In this document: one piece after another, positions 16,292-25,646 of the stretch
How positions within the stretch are numbered: the first letter of the stretch is position 1
Layout of the letters: each line of letters opens with the position of its first letter
NCBI RefSeq assembly: GCF_000455325.1
Contig: NZ_HG322952.1
Coordinates: 1,202,558 to 1,266,557 of the forward strand
DNA: 64,000 nucleotides
Origin: Mycolicibacterium septicum DSM 44393
GTDB lineage: Bacteria; Actinomycetota; Actinomycetes; Mycobacteriales; Mycobacteriaceae
Reading direction: 5' to 3'
Position numbers and translations under genes: made by a program
The notes under the pieces: model-generated
What the model was told of the DNA's origin: nothing
Seen by the model: the letters and a program-made list of their open reading frames with translations, nothing else
Databases searched by the model: none

Positions 16292-17727
16292 TACGCTCCG
16301 TTCCCGTCCACCAGTGCCCACTGAGGACCGTCGGCGGTGTCGGTGACCTCGATGCCGGCCGCCTTCAGCCGATCCCGGATGGCGTCGGCCGCCGCCCAGT
16401 CCCGGTTGGTCCGGGCCTCGGCCCGTCCGGCCAGGGCCCACTGCACCAGCTCATCCACTGCGGCCAGGGCGGCCGAAGTCTCGTCCCGCGATTCCCAGCG
16501 CTCGTCGAGCGGATCGCAACCCAGGATGCCCATCATCGCCCGGATGGACGAGGCCTGCGCCATCGCGCCATCGTGGTCGCCGGCGTCCAAGGCGCGGTTA
16601 CCCACGGCCCGCGCGGCGTGCACCTCGGCCAGTGCGATCGGCACGGCGAGGTCGTCATTGAGTGCGGCCGCGAACTTCGGCGTCCAGTCGCCCACGGCGA
16701 CGGCACCGACGCGGTTACGCACCCGGTGCAGGAAGTCCTCGATGCCGCTGTAGGCCTTCACCGCGTCCTGCAGCGCGTTCTCGGAGAACTCCAGCATGGA
16801 CCGATAGTGTGCGCTGCCCAGGTAGTAACGCAGCTCGGCAGCCCGAACCCGTTGCAGCACAGCAGGAATCGAGAGCACGTTGCCCAGCGACTTGCTCATC
16901 TTCTCGCCGCCCATGGTGACCCAGCCGTTGTGCAGCCAGTACCGGGCGAAACCATCGCCCGCGGCCTGCGCCTGGGCGATCTCGTTCTCGTGGTGCGGAA
17001 AGACCAGGTCCATACCGCCGGCGTGGATGTCGAACTCCGCGCCCAGATACGCCTCGCACATCGCCACGCACTCGGTGTGCCAGCCGGGGCGTCCGCGCCC
17101 CCACGGCGTCGGCCACGACGGCTCGCCCGGCTTGGCGCCCTTCCACAGCGTGAAATCGCGCTGATCCCGCTTCCCCGTCGCCGCACCCTCACCCTGGTGC
17201 ACATCGTCGATGCGGTGGCCGGACAGCGCGCCGTAATCGGGCAGGCTCAGCACGTCGAAGTAGACGTCGCCGCCGGCCGCGTATGCGTGCCCCTTCTCGA
17301 TCAACCGGTCGATGAGCTCGACCATCTGGGTGATGTGGCCGGTGGCCCGCGGCTCAGCCGACGGCGGAAGCACACCTAGCGCGTCGTAGGCGGCACTGAA
17401 AGCCCGCTCGTAGGTCGCGGCCCATTCCCACCACGGCCGGCCCGCGTCGGCCGCCTTGTTGAGGATCTTGTCGTCGATGTCGGTGACGTTGCGGATGAAC
17501 GCAACGTCGTATCCATTGGCGGTCAGCCAGCGGCGCAGCACGTCGAACGCGACTCCGCTACGGACATGACCGATGTGCGGCAAGCCCTGAACGGTGGCAC
17601 CGCACAGGTAGATCGATGCGTGCCCCGGCCGCAGCGGTACGAAATCTCGTACGGCACCCGCCATGGTGTCGTACAGCCGCAAATCGGAGGCAAACCCCGA
17701 CGCGACAGCTTGAGCGCGATCGGTCAC
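16291..17727 (-). CDS. cysS: Cysteinyl-tRNA synthetase
   Basis: The 478-residue class I synthetase has the zinc Cys in IYLCGATVQ, the HIGH motif GLPHIGHVRSG, a WHTEC and HHENE zinc site and the GGEKMSKSLGN (KMSKS) loop. It charges tRNA-Cys with cysteine. MshC, of mycothiol synthesis, is related but shorter, and the full anticodon-binding C-terminus here supports CysS. The start is GTG 17727, 20 bases after ispF. It is the third gene of the ispD-ispF-cysS-rlmB run. Confidence 0.95.
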   Translation of the reverse strand: MTDRAQAVASGFASDLRLYDTMAGAVRDFVPLRPGHASIYLCGATVQGLPHIGHVRSGVAFDVLRRWLTANGYDVAFIRNVTDIDDKILNKAADAGRPWWEWAATYERAFSAAYDALGVLPPSAEPRATGHITQMVELIDRLIEKGHAYAAGGDVYFDVLSLPDYGALSGHRIDDVHQGEGAATGKRDQRDFTLWKGAKPGEPSWPTPWGRGRPGWHTECVAMCEAYLGAEFDIHAGGMDLVFPHHENEIAQAQAAGDGFARYWLHNGWVTMGGEKMSKSLGNVLSIPAVLQRVRAAELRYYLGSAHYRSMLEFSENALQDAVKAYSGIEDFLHRVRNRVGAVAVGDWTPKFAAALNDDLAVPIALAEVHAARAVGNRALDAGDHDGAMAQASSIRAMMGILGCDPLDERWESRDETSAALAAVDELVQWALAGRAEARTNRDWAAADAIRDRLKAAGIEVTDTADGPQWALVDGNGA

Positions 17728-17746
17728 GACGTGCCAGCTTACCGGC

Positions 17747-18223
17747 CTATTCGGCAGGAACCACCAAAGCGCTGGCTATCGCGGCCAATCCTTCACCCCG
17801 GCCGGTCAGACCGAGCCCGTCGGTGGTGGTGGCCGACACCGATACCGGTGCCCCGATCAGCTCGGAAAGAATGCGCTGGGCCTCGTCCCGGCGGGGCCCG
17901 ATCTTGGGCCGGTTGCCGATCACCTGGACCGTGGCGTTGCCGATCTCGAAACCCGCCGCCAGCACCAGTCCGCGGACGTGACGCAACATGTCCGAGCCGG
18001 TGACCCCGCGCCATTCCGGCCGGTCTGTGCCGAAAACCCCGCCGAGATCGCCGAGGCCGGCCGCACTGAGCAGCGCGTCACACAATGCGTGGGCGGCGAC
18101 GTCGCCGTCGGAATGGCCGGCGCAGCCGTCGGCCCCGTCGAAAAGCAGCCCCAACAACCAGCAGGGGCGCCCCGGCTCGATCGGATGGACGTCGGTACCG
18201 AGCCCGACCCTGGGAATCCTCAC
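17747..18223 (-). CDS. ispF: 2-C-methyl-D-erythritol 2,4-cyclodiphosphate synthase
   Basis: The 158-residue IspF cyclises CDP-ME-2-phosphate in the non-mevalonate isoprenoid pathway. The metal-binding GTDVHPIE and HSDGDVAAHALCDALL motifs are present, as is the C-terminal SATTTDGLGLTGRGEG signature. Length is typical. It starts at GTG 18223, overlapping ispD by four bases, and follows it in the pathway order. Confidence 0.95.
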   Translation of the reverse strand: MRIPRVGLGTDVHPIEPGRPCWLLGLLFDGADGCAGHSDGDVAAHALCDALLSAAGLGDLGGVFGTDRPEWRGVTGSDMLRHVRGLVLAAGFEIGNATVQVIGNRPKIGPRRDEAQRILSELIGAPVSVSATTTDGLGLTGRGEGLAAIASALVVPAE

Positions 18224-18891
18224 GTCGCACGCGCCATGACAGCCTCGGCGAGCAGCAGATCCAGAGGCGTGGTGATCTTGAAGGCCAGCGGGTCGCCCTC
18301 GACGATCTGCACGGGCGTACCGATCTGTTCGACGAGCGAGGCGTCATCGGTGACCGCGCCGGCCCCGGCCCGCTGATAGGCACGGCGTAACACGTCGGTA
18401 CGGAACCCCTGCGGGGTCTGTACGGCCCGCAGACCGGCCCGCTCGGGCGTCCCCAGCACCGCACCGTTGGCGTCGACCGCCTTGATGGTGTCGGCCAGCG
18501 GAAGGCCCGGGACGACAGCGGAGTGGCCTTCGGCCAGCGCCGCGACGACCCGGGCGATCAGCGTCGGAGGGGTCAACGCCCGGGCGGCGTCGTGCACAAG
18601 GATGAAATCGGGGTCACCGGCGGCTGCCAGAGCCAGCCCTACCGATTCGGTTCGATCGGCTCCCCCGGCCACGATCTGCGCGCGGCCCCCGAACACCAAG
18701 GTCGCCTCATCGGTGAGCGCGGGCGGAACCGCCACCACGACCTTGTCGATCGCCCCTGAGGCCAGCAGCCCGTCGAGGGCATACTCCAACAGGGGTTTGT
18801 CCCCCAGATTGACGAACGCTTTCGGTCTGCCCGCGCCTAGCCGCTCACCAGAGCCGGCGGCCGGGACGACCGCGACTGTTGTTGCCACCAC
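18220..18891 (-). CDS. ispD: 2-C-methyl-D-erythritol 4-phosphate cytidylyltransferase
   Basis: The 223-residue enzyme couples MEP with CTP. The nucleotide loop VVPAAGSGERLGAGRPKAF is at the N-terminus, with ILVHDAARALTPP, a PQGFRTDVLRRAY segment and TDDASLVEQIG later. It is translationally coupled to ispF (GTGA) and lies three bases after carD, an arrangement conserved in mycobacteria. Confidence 0.95.
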   Translation of the reverse strand: MVATTVAVVPAAGSGERLGAGRPKAFVNLGDKPLLEYALDGLLASGAIDKVVVAVPPALTDEATLVFGGRAQIVAGGADRTESVGLALAAAGDPDFILVHDAARALTPPTLIARVVAALAEGHSAVVPGLPLADTIKAVDANGAVLGTPERAGLRAVQTPQGFRTDVLRRAYQRAGAGAVTDDASLVEQIGTPVQIVEGDPLAFKITTPLDLLLAEAVMARAT

Positions 18892-18894
18892 GCG

Positions 18895-19383
18895 TCAGGA
18901 CGCGGCGGCCAGAACCTCGTCGAGGATGGTCTCGGCCTTGGCATCATCGGTGTTCTCGGCCAGCGCAAGCTCGCCGACCAGAATCTGCCGGGCCTTGGCC
19001 AGCATTCGCTTCTCACCCGCGGACAGACCGCGTTCCTGATCCCGACGCCACAGATCCCGGACTACCTCGGCAACCTTGTTCACGTCACCTGAGGCCAGCT
19101 TCTCGAGGTTGGCCTTGTAGCGGCGCGACCAGTTGGTCGGCTCTTCGGTGTGCGGAGCACGCAACACCTGGAAAACCTTGTCGAGGCCTTCTTGGCCAAC
19201 GACGTCGCGGACTCCGACGTATTCGGCGTTGTCTGCGGGCACTCGAACGGTCAGATCCCCTTGGGAAACCTTCAGGACGAGATATTCTTTCTGCTCGCCT
19301 TTGATAGTCCGGGTTTCGATCGCCTCGATCAACGCAGCACCGTGGTGTGGATAGACGACGGTGTCTCCGACCTTAAAAATCAT
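18895..19383 (-). CDS. carD: RNA polymerase-binding transcription factor CarD
   Basis: The 162-residue CarD starts MIFKVGDTVVYPHHG and has the N-terminal TRCF-like polymerase-interacting domain with a KEYLVLKV strand, then the helical DNA-binding domain containing NWSRRYKANLEKLASGD. It stabilises the open promoter complex and is essential in mycobacteria. ATG 19383 is chosen over a longer upstream frame because the TRCF fold begins at once and the length equals known mycobacterial CarD. Confidence 0.96.
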   Translation of the reverse strand: MIFKVGDTVVYPHHGAALIEAIETRTIKGEQKEYLVLKVSQGDLTVRVPADNAEYVGVRDVVGQEGLDKVFQVLRAPHTEEPTNWSRRYKANLEKLASGDVNKVAEVVRDLWRRDQERGLSAGEKRMLAKARQILVGELALAENTDDAKAETILDEVLAAAS

Positions 19384-19680
19384 CTGATTCGAGCCCCTTT
19401 CGCTAGTCCATCCTAACACGGGCCCAGATCACATGCGCACCAACTGCGCAGGTCAGGGGCACCGCAGGTGAAGAACAGGGGTTGACATGGTGACGAAAGC
19501 GTGCAACCACCGGACCCCGAAGACACCCGAAATGGGTGTCGGCGCAAAGCGGTTGCGGGCCTGAGCCGCCCGCTGCCGAGCCCCCTTGCGACCCGTCTGC
19601 CGAGCCCTCGCATTCCGCCCGCCGACGCCACCTACTACTGTGCATAGTCGAAGAACGCCGACCCAGCTCAGGAGGCTTGA
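19384..19680. other. Divergent intergenic region of carD and lpqE
   Basis: These 297 bases hold no gene I can support. On the minus strand a TAGGAT element (19411-19416) lies about 30 bases before the carD start and could be its -10 box. A TTGACA (about 19483-19488) on the plus strand has no clear partner -10. The lpqE leader has an AGGAGG ribosome site just before GTG 19681. No tRNA or stable RNA fold was recognised. Confidence 0.4.
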
Positions 19681-20259
19681 GTGAACCGCTTCGCAATGCG
19701 CGCCTCGGCAGGTCTGGCCGCATGTGGCCTGACCGCAGCCGTTCTCACCGGCTGCAGCGCCGGGCAGGTCTCCCAGACGGCCACCCAGGAGCCCGCCGTC
19801 AACGGCGTCAACGCACAGGCCGGCGCGATCTCGCTGCGCAACGTGCACCTGCGCGCGCCGCAGCAGAAGGACTACGTCGAGCCGGGCTCCGAGGCCGAAC
19901 TGCTGTTCGTCGCGGCCAACGGATCCACCGAGGCTCCCAACAAGCTCGTCTCGATCAAGACCACCGTGGGCGACGTGACACTGACCGGGGACCAGTCCAT
20001 CCCGGCAGGCGGCGCGCTCATCGTCGGCGAGCCCGACGGGCAGCTGAAGCCGCTGGAGAAGGTCGAGGCCGCCGATGCCGTCACCGCGAAGGTCACGCTG
20101 ACCAAACCGGTCACCAACGGACTGCTCTACGACTTCACGTTCAAGTTCGAGAACGGCGAGACCACAGTGGCCGTGCCGATCTCGGCAGGCGAGGCGCCCC
20201 GGCGCGACACGGCCGGCGAGGAGCCCGCCGAGGGCGCCGAAGCCGGTGGCCACCACTGA
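19681..20259 (+). CDS. lpqE: Conserved lipoprotein LpqE
   Basis: The 192-residue product has a lipoprotein signal with lipobox LTG-C at about residue 25, followed by a beta-rich domain resembling copper-chaperone-like PCuAC folds. I see no Met/His ligand cluster of the kind that defines PCuAC, so copper binding is not claimed. The position between carD and radA matches the mycobacterial lpqE locus. The ribosome site AGGAGG precedes GTG 19681. Function is unknown. Confidence 0.8.
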   Translation: MNRFAMRASAGLAACGLTAAVLTGCSAGQVSQTATQEPAVNGVNAQAGAISLRNVHLRAPQQKDYVEPGSEAELLFVAANGSTEAPNKLVSIKTTVGDVTLTGDQSIPAGGALIVGEPDGQLKPLEKVEAADAVTAKVTLTKPVTNGLLYDFTFKFENGETTVAVPISAGEAPRRDTAGEEPAEGAEAGGHH

Positions 20260-20339
20260 TCTGACGCACCGCTGACCCGCGGGGTCCCGTCCGGCGCGTG
20301 CACACCGCCGATGTCGGGGCCTGACGCTACTGTCACGGC

Positions 20340-21746
20340 GTGGCCGGTTCGAAAGTACGTTCGCAATACCGCTGCTCGGAATGTCAGCACTCCACACCCA
20401 AATGGGTGGGCCGCTGCGCCAATTGCGGCACCTGGGGCACGGTCGACGAAGTAGCGGTGCTCGCCTCTGTGGGCGGTTCGGTCCGCCGCTCGGTGGCCCC
20501 GACCTCACCCGCGGTTCCGATCACCTCGATCGACCCCGGGATCACCCGGCACTACGCGACCGGGGTCACTGAACTGGACCGGGTCCTCGGCGGCGGCCTG
20601 GTGGCCGGTTCGGTCACGCTGCTGGCCGGCGAACCGGGCGTCGGCAAGTCCACCCTGCTCCTGGAGGTCGCCAACCGCTGGGCGCACACCGGCCGACGGG
20701 CGCTGTACCTGTCCGGCGAGGAGTCCGCGGGCCAGATCCGGCTGCGCGCCGAACGCACCGGCTGCACGCACGAGAACGTCTATCTGGCAGGCGAATCCGA
20801 CCTGCAGATCGCTCTGGGTCACATCGAGGAGGTCAAACCGAGCCTGGTGATCGTCGATTCGGTGCAGACCATGTCCACCACCGAGGCCGACGGTGTGACC
20901 GGAGGGGTCACCCAGGTGCGTGCGGTGACCACGGCGCTGACGGGCCACGCCAAGACGGCCGTCGGGGACCCGGCTGTGGCCATGATCCTGGTCGGGCACG
21001 TGACCAAGGACGGCGCCATCGCGGGCCCGCGTTCCCTGGAGCATCTGGTCGACGTGGTGCTGCACTTCGAAGGTGATCACACGTCGAGCCTGCGCATGGT
21101 GCGCGGGGTCAAGAACCGGTTCGGCGCCGCCGACGAGGTCGGCTGTTTTCAGATGCACGACAACGGAATCGAGTGTGTCAGCGATCCGTCCGGACTGTTC
21201 CTGGACCAGCGCCCGGCAGCGGTGCCCGGCACCGCCATCACGGTCACCCTCGACGGCAAGCGACCGATGATCGGTGAGGTACAGGCGCTCGTCGCCCCGC
21301 CGGTTGGGCCTCCCCGGCGGGTCGTCAGCGGGATCGATTCGGCCCGTGCGGCGATGATCGGCGCGGTGCTGCAGACCCGCTGCAGCCTGCCGATCGGCAA
21401 CAACGACATCTACCTGTCCACCGTCGGCGGCATGCGGCTGACCGATCCGTCCTCGGACCTGGCCGTGGCGGTCGCCATCGCGTCGGGCTATCTCGACATC
21501 GCGTTGCCGATGAACGCCGTGGTTATCGGCGAGGTGGGGCTGGTCGGCGATCTGCGCCGGGTCACGGGCATGGATCGCCGCCTGGCCGAGGCCGCCCGGC
21601 TGGGCTTCAACATTGCCGTGGTGCCGCCCGGGGCCACCAGTGCGCCCGCGGGGCTGCGCGTCATCACCGTCGATCACATCGGGGCGGCATTACGGGCACT
21701 CAAAGACATCGCGATTGCCAGCAATCGAGGACAGCATGGACAATAG
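20340..21746 (+). CDS. radA: DNA repair protein RadA
   Basis: The 468-residue RadA has an N-terminal C4 zinc finger (YRCSECQ...GRCANCGTW), a RecA-like ATPase with Walker A GEPGVGKSTLL, the RadA-specific KNRFG motif and a C-terminal Lon-like domain (VGLVGDLRRVTGMDRRLAEA). It acts in branch migration of recombination intermediates. The start is GTG 20340. disA follows after 21 bases; in bacteria RadA modulates DisA, so the neighbourhood is functional. Confidence 0.95.
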   Translation: MAGSKVRSQYRCSECQHSTPKWVGRCANCGTWGTVDEVAVLASVGGSVRRSVAPTSPAVPITSIDPGITRHYATGVTELDRVLGGGLVAGSVTLLAGEPGVGKSTLLLEVANRWAHTGRRALYLSGEESAGQIRLRAERTGCTHENVYLAGESDLQIALGHIEEVKPSLVIVDSVQTMSTTEADGVTGGVTQVRAVTTALTGHAKTAVGDPAVAMILVGHVTKDGAIAGPRSLEHLVDVVLHFEGDHTSSLRMVRGVKNRFGAADEVGCFQMHDNGIECVSDPSGLFLDQRPAAVPGTAITVTLDGKRPMIGEVQALVAPPVGPPRRVVSGIDSARAAMIGAVLQTRCSLPIGNNDIYLSTVGGMRLTDPSSDLAVAVAIASGYLDIALPMNAVVIGEVGLVGDLRRVTGMDRRLAEAARLGFNIAVVPPGATSAPAGLRVITVDHIGAALRALKDIAIASNRGQHGQ

Positions 21747-21767
21747 CGGCCGACCCTAGGAGAACCG

Positions 21768-22886
21768 ATGGCCGTGAACTCCGGCGCCAGGACCAGCCGC
21801 ACCGTGGTGCATCTGGCTCGGCCGACGCTACGAGAAACCCTCGGCCGGCTGGCGCCCGGCACCCCGTTGCGCGACGGCCTGGAACGCATCCTGCGCGGCA
21901 AGACGGGCGCGCTGATCGTGCTGGGTTACGACGACAGCGTGGAAACCATCTGTGACGGCGGGTTCGCCCTGGACGTGCGTTACGCCCCCACCCGGCTGCG
22001 TGAGCTGTCGAAGATGGACGGCGCGGTGGTGCTGTCCAGCGACGGCAGCCGGATCGTGCGGGCCAACGTCCAGTTGGTGCCCGATCCCTCGATCCCCACC
22101 GACGAATCCGGTACCCGCCACCGTTCGGCCGAGCGCACCGCCATCCAGACCGGCTATCCGGTGATCTCCGTGAGCCACTCGATGAGCATCGTGACGGTCT
22201 ACGTCGCCGGGGAGCGGCATGTGGTGCCCGATTCGGCGACCATCCTGTCGCGGGCCAACCAGACCATCGCGACGCTGGAGCGCTACAAGGGCAGGCTCGA
22301 CGAGGTCAGCAAGCAGCTGTCCACCGCCGAGATCGAGGATTTCGTGACGCTGCGCGACGTCATGACCGTGGTGCAGCGTCTGGAGATGGTGCGCCGGATC
22401 AGCCTTGAGATCGACGCCGACGTCGTCGAACTCGGCACCGACGGACGCCAGCTCAAACTGCAGCTCGACGAACTCGTGGGCGACAACGAGGCCGCGCGCG
22501 AACTGATCGTGCGGGACTACCACGCACTGCCGGACCCGCCGACCGCCGCTCAGGTCGGCGCGACGCTGGACGAGCTGGACGCCCTCACCGACAGCGAGCT
22601 GCTCGACTTCACAACGCTGGCAAGGGTTTACGGTTATCCCTCGACTTCCGAGGCGCAAGATTCGGCAATGAGCTCACGCGGCTACCGCGCCATGGCGGGG
22701 ATACCGCGACTTCAGTTCGCCCACGTCGATCTGCTCGTCCGCTCGTTCGGGTCATTGCAGGGGCTGCTGGCCGCCAGCGCAGACGATCTGCAGTCGGTCG
22801 ACGGCATCGGGTCGATGTGGGCCCGGCACATCCGTGAGGGACTGTCCCTGCTCGCCGAGTCGACGATCGCCGACCGGCTCGCCTGA
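21768..22886 (+). CDS. disA: c-di-AMP synthase DisA (DNA integrity scanning)
   Basis: The 372-residue diadenylate cyclase makes c-di-AMP from two ATP. The N-terminal DAC domain has the catalytic DGA (KMDGAVVL) and RHRSAER motifs. A helical spine follows, and a C-terminal HhH domain (LQSVDGIGSMWARHIREGL) binds branched DNA. The RHR motif has Ser in place of the more common Thr. The start ATG 21768 follows an AGGAGA site. It is probably co-transcribed with radA. Confidence 0.95.
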   Translation: MAVNSGARTSRTVVHLARPTLRETLGRLAPGTPLRDGLERILRGKTGALIVLGYDDSVETICDGGFALDVRYAPTRLRELSKMDGAVVLSSDGSRIVRANVQLVPDPSIPTDESGTRHRSAERTAIQTGYPVISVSHSMSIVTVYVAGERHVVPDSATILSRANQTIATLERYKGRLDEVSKQLSTAEIEDFVTLRDVMTVVQRLEMVRRISLEIDADVVELGTDGRQLKLQLDELVGDNEAARELIVRDYHALPDPPTAAQVGATLDELDALTDSELLDFTTLARVYGYPSTSEAQDSAMSSRGYRAMAGIPRLQFAHVDLLVRSFGSLQGLLAASADDLQSVDGIGSMWARHIREGLSLLAESTIADRLA

Positions 22887-22889
22887 ACG

Positions 22890-23666
22890 TCAGTTACCCG
22901 GTGCGGCCGGATCAGCCGGCGCTGCACCCTCTGGGGGCGGCCCGGGCAGCTGCGGATTGGGTTGGGCCAGTATGAACGGCACCGGCGCCGATCTCAGATT
23001 GCCGAGCTGCACCATCAGGTTGTAGGTGCCGGGCCCGATCGGCTGACGCGGCATCGGGCACTGCGGCCCCGACCCCATGCCGGTCCAGGTCACCTCGGTG
23101 GTCACCTGCTCACCCGGGTTGAAGGTCTTCACCAGCGTCTCGTTGGACGGCGCGCAGTCCAGGTTGGACCAGAGCCGGTTGTTGTCCAGTGAGTACACGT
23201 AGGCGGCCAGTACCGCGGCGCCCACGTCGCGTTTGCAGGCCACCAGGCCGATGTTGGTCACGACCATGGTGAACTTCGGCTGATCGCCCACTACGTACTC
23301 GGGCTGGCTGGTGATGCCCTTGACCGCGAGCGTCGAATCCGGGCAGTCGTCGCCCTCCTTGAGCAGCGGCGGCGGGGTCACCGCGGCGGTCGGCGTGGCC
23401 GTCGGCGGCGGCGCGTGCTGAGCCGGGGGCACCACCGGGGTCTTGACCTCGGGGTTCTCCCCCGGCAGCGGCGTCGGCGGTGCGGCCGTGGCAGACGCGT
23501 CGGTGGACTTCGACTCGGCTCCAGAGCTGCTGGTCACGATCACCGCGACGATCGCGGCGATGATCCCCACGACGACCACCGCGATTCCGATGGCCAGCGC
23601 CCTGCGCCGCCAGTAAATCTGCGAGGGCAGCGGCCCATGAGGTTCGAGATCCAACACGGCTTTCAC
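22890..23666 (-). CDS. Conserved membrane-anchored protein, Rv3587c-like
   Basis: The 258-residue product has a short cytoplasmic N-terminus, one transmembrane helix (about residues 27-48), a Pro/Thr/Ala-rich linker, and an extracytoplasmic beta domain with four to five cysteines (for example DDCPDST, LVACKRD, NLDCAPS, PQCPMP), perhaps in disulfides. It ends in a Pro/Ala-rich tail. The location between disA and canB matches Rv3587c. The function is not known. The start is GTG 23666. Confidence 0.75.
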   Translation of the reverse strand: MKAVLDLEPHGPLPSQIYWRRRALAIGIAVVVVGIIAAIVAVIVTSSSGAESKSTDASATAAPPTPLPGENPEVKTPVVPPAQHAPPPTATPTAAVTPPPLLKEGDDCPDSTLAVKGITSQPEYVVGDQPKFTMVVTNIGLVACKRDVGAAVLAAYVYSLDNNRLWSNLDCAPSNETLVKTFNPGEQVTTEVTWTGMGSGPQCPMPRQPIGPGTYNLMVQLGNLRSAPVPFILAQPNPQLPGPPPEGAAPADPAAPGN

Positions 23667-23756
23667 GGTAAGCCCAGGTCATGCACAGTTGTCCGAGGCG
23701 ACTCGGCGTGTCGGAGCACTGAAGCTGTTTCGCTCCTCACGTGCGCAGCGAAATTC

Positions 23757-24377
23757 TCAGGCTTCGCCGATGTTGCCCAGATGGCTGCGCAGCTCCACGT
23801 GACCGTCCGACAGGTGGTAGGTGGCGCCGACGATGGCCTGCGTACCTGCGGCCAGACCATTGGAGATGGCGGCCGACCGCATCTGCAGTTGGTTGACCGT
23901 CTCCTTGACGTGGTAGGCCTCGAACTCGTCGACGCGGTTCAGGCCGGCGTGACGACCCATCAGGATCGACGGGGTCACCCGCTCCACGATGTCGCGCACG
24001 TAGCCGCCGGGCACCTGCCCCTCGTCGAGCGCGGTGATCGCGGCCTTGACCGCGCCGCAGCTGTCATGGCCCAGGACCACGATCAGCGGCACCTCCAGGA
24101 TCGACACCGCGTACTCGATCGAGCCCAGCACCGCGTTGTCGATGACGTGGCCGGCGGTGCGCACCACGAACATGTCGCCGAGGCCCTGGTCGAACAGCAA
24201 CTCCGCGGCAACGCGGCTGTCGCCGCAGCCGAACACCACGGCGGTGGGCTTCTGCCCGTGGGTCAGCTTGGCTCGACGGGCGATGTCCTGGCTGGGGTGC
24301 TGCGGTTCGCCGGCAACGAAGCGGGCGTTACCGTCCTTGAGTGCCTTCCAAGCGGACACGGGATTCGAATTGGGCAT
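23757..24377 (-). CDS. canB: Beta-class carbonic anhydrase CanB
   Basis: The 206-residue enzyme interconverts CO2 and bicarbonate. The zinc ligands appear in FGCGDSRV (Cys and Asp) and LGHDSCGAV (His and Cys), as in beta carbonic anhydrases. The start is set at ATG 24377 (MPNSNPVSAWK); ATG 24386 would add three residues. It is divergent from mutY with a 19-base gap, so promoters must lie in or near the coding ends. Confidence 0.93.
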   Translation of the reverse strand: MPNSNPVSAWKALKDGNARFVAGEPQHPSQDIARRAKLTHGQKPTAVVFGCGDSRVAAELLFDQGLGDMFVVRTAGHVIDNAVLGSIEYAVSILEVPLIVVLGHDSCGAVKAAITALDEGQVPGGYVRDIVERVTPSILMGRHAGLNRVDEFEAYHVKETVNQLQMRSAAISNGLAAGTQAIVGATYHLSDGHVELRSHLGNIGEA

Positions 24378-24396
24378 ATCAGCCATTTTGCATGAG

Positions 24397-25275
24397 ATGC
24401 CGATGAGCATCGACGCGGAGCAGCTCGTCAGCTGGTACACAGACGCCCAGCGGGACCTGCCGTGGCGCCGACAAGGGGTGACCGCCTGGCAGATCCTGGT
24501 CAGCGAGTTCATGCTGCAGCAAACACCGGTGGCCCGGGTCGAGCCGATCTGGCTGGCCTGGATCGACCGGTGGCCCACCCCGTCCGCGACGGCGGCCGCC
24601 GGGTCGGCCGAGGTACTGCGGGCCTGGGGCAAGCTGGGGTACCCGCGGCGGGCCAAACGCCTGCACGAATGCGCGGTGGTGATCGCAGGCGAATACGGCG
24701 ACGAGGTGCCCACCGACGTCGATACCCTGCTGACCCTGCCCGGCATCGGTGCCTACACCGCGCGAGCCGTGGCCTGCTTCGCCTATTCGGCCAGCGTTCC
24801 GGTCGTCGACACCAACGTGCGCCGTGTGGTCACCAGGGTCTTGCGTGGGCAGGCCGATGCACCCGCCCGCGCCCGCGACCTCGACGATGTCGCCGCACTG
24901 TTGCCCGACGATGCCACCGCACCGACCTTCTCAGCCGCCCTGATGGAGCTGGGCGCGGTGGTGTGCACGGCCCGCGCGCCACAGTGCGGCAGCTGCCCGC
25001 TGAGCCACTGCCGGTGGCGGTCGGCCGGGTATCCGGAGGGCACGACGACCCGAAAGGTGCAGCGCTACGCCGGAACCGATCGGCAGGTGCGCGGCAAGCT
25101 GCTGGATGTCCTGCGCGACAGCAGTTCTCCGGTCACCCGCGCGCAGCTGGACGTGGCCTGGCTCACCGATACCGCGCAACGGGATCGCGCACTGGACTCG
25201 CTACTGGTCGACGGCCTCGTCGAGCAAACTGTGGACGGCCGGTTCGCGCTCGCCGGCGAAGGCGAAATTCCATGA
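24397..25275 (+). CDS. mutY: A/G-specific adenine glycosylase MutY
   Basis: The 292-residue enzyme removes adenine paired with 8-oxoguanine. Its helix-hairpin-helix is LPGIGAYTARAVACFAYS, followed by the catalytic Asp in VPVVDTNVRRV. A [4Fe-4S] motif C-x6-C-x2-C-x4-C is near residue 190; E. coli has x5 in the last gap, and the shorter form is what I recall in mycobacteria. The C-terminal domain is short. The start is ATG 24397 or 24403. Confidence 0.93.
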   Translation: MPMSIDAEQLVSWYTDAQRDLPWRRQGVTAWQILVSEFMLQQTPVARVEPIWLAWIDRWPTPSATAAAGSAEVLRAWGKLGYPRRAKRLHECAVVIAGEYGDEVPTDVDTLLTLPGIGAYTARAVACFAYSASVPVVDTNVRRVVTRVLRGQADAPARARDLDDVAALLPDDATAPTFSAALMELGAVVCTARAPQCGSCPLSHCRWRSAGYPEGTTTRKVQRYAGTDRQVRGKLLDVLRDSSSPVTRAQLDVAWLTDTAQRDRALDSLLVDGLVEQTVDGRFALAGEGEIP

Positions 25276-25336
25276 GATCGGCATGAATCCGGTGCGCGGC
25301 ACACCATTTGGGCCGCACATCACATAGAACGGATTC

Positions 25337-25642
25337 ATGTCAAGCAAATTCTCAACGACGTTTGCATGTACGGCAATGGGTCTGGGTATGGGGCTGGGCC
25401 TCGCGGCGACGGCCAACGCGGCCCCGTCCGGCACCGGTTCGGCGGCCGACACGGTGCGCGACCTACAGAGCCGGGGCTATCACGTGCAGATCAACTCGAA
25501 CGCCAATACTGCCCTGTCGAATTGCCGGGTGACCGGCGTGCACGGACTGGCCGACTCCAACATCAACGAGGACGGCTACCGGATCGATTCGACCCAGCAC
25601 ACCACGGTGTACGTCAACGTGGCCTGCCAGCCCGACGGCTGA
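25337..25642 (+). CDS. Small secreted protein of unknown function
   Basis: The 101-residue product has a clear signal peptide with a glycine/methionine-rich core (MGLGMGLGLAATANA) cleaved at about residue 28. The mature part of about 73 residues has two cysteines (SNCRVTG and VACQPDG) that could form one disulfide, and a YVNVAC C-terminal strand. Similar small exported proteins are common in mycobacteria. I do not recognise a function. Confidence 0.65.
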   Translation: MSSKFSTTFACTAMGLGMGLGLAATANAAPSGTGSAADTVRDLQSRGYHVQINSNANTALSNCRVTGVHGLADSNINEDGYRIDSTQHTTVYVNVACQPDG

Positions 25643-25646
25643 GCCA

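Noticed and set aside
19403..19723. Minus-strand open frame in the carD-lpqE gap
   Set aside because: It overlaps the lpqE start and has no ribosome site or recognisable domain.
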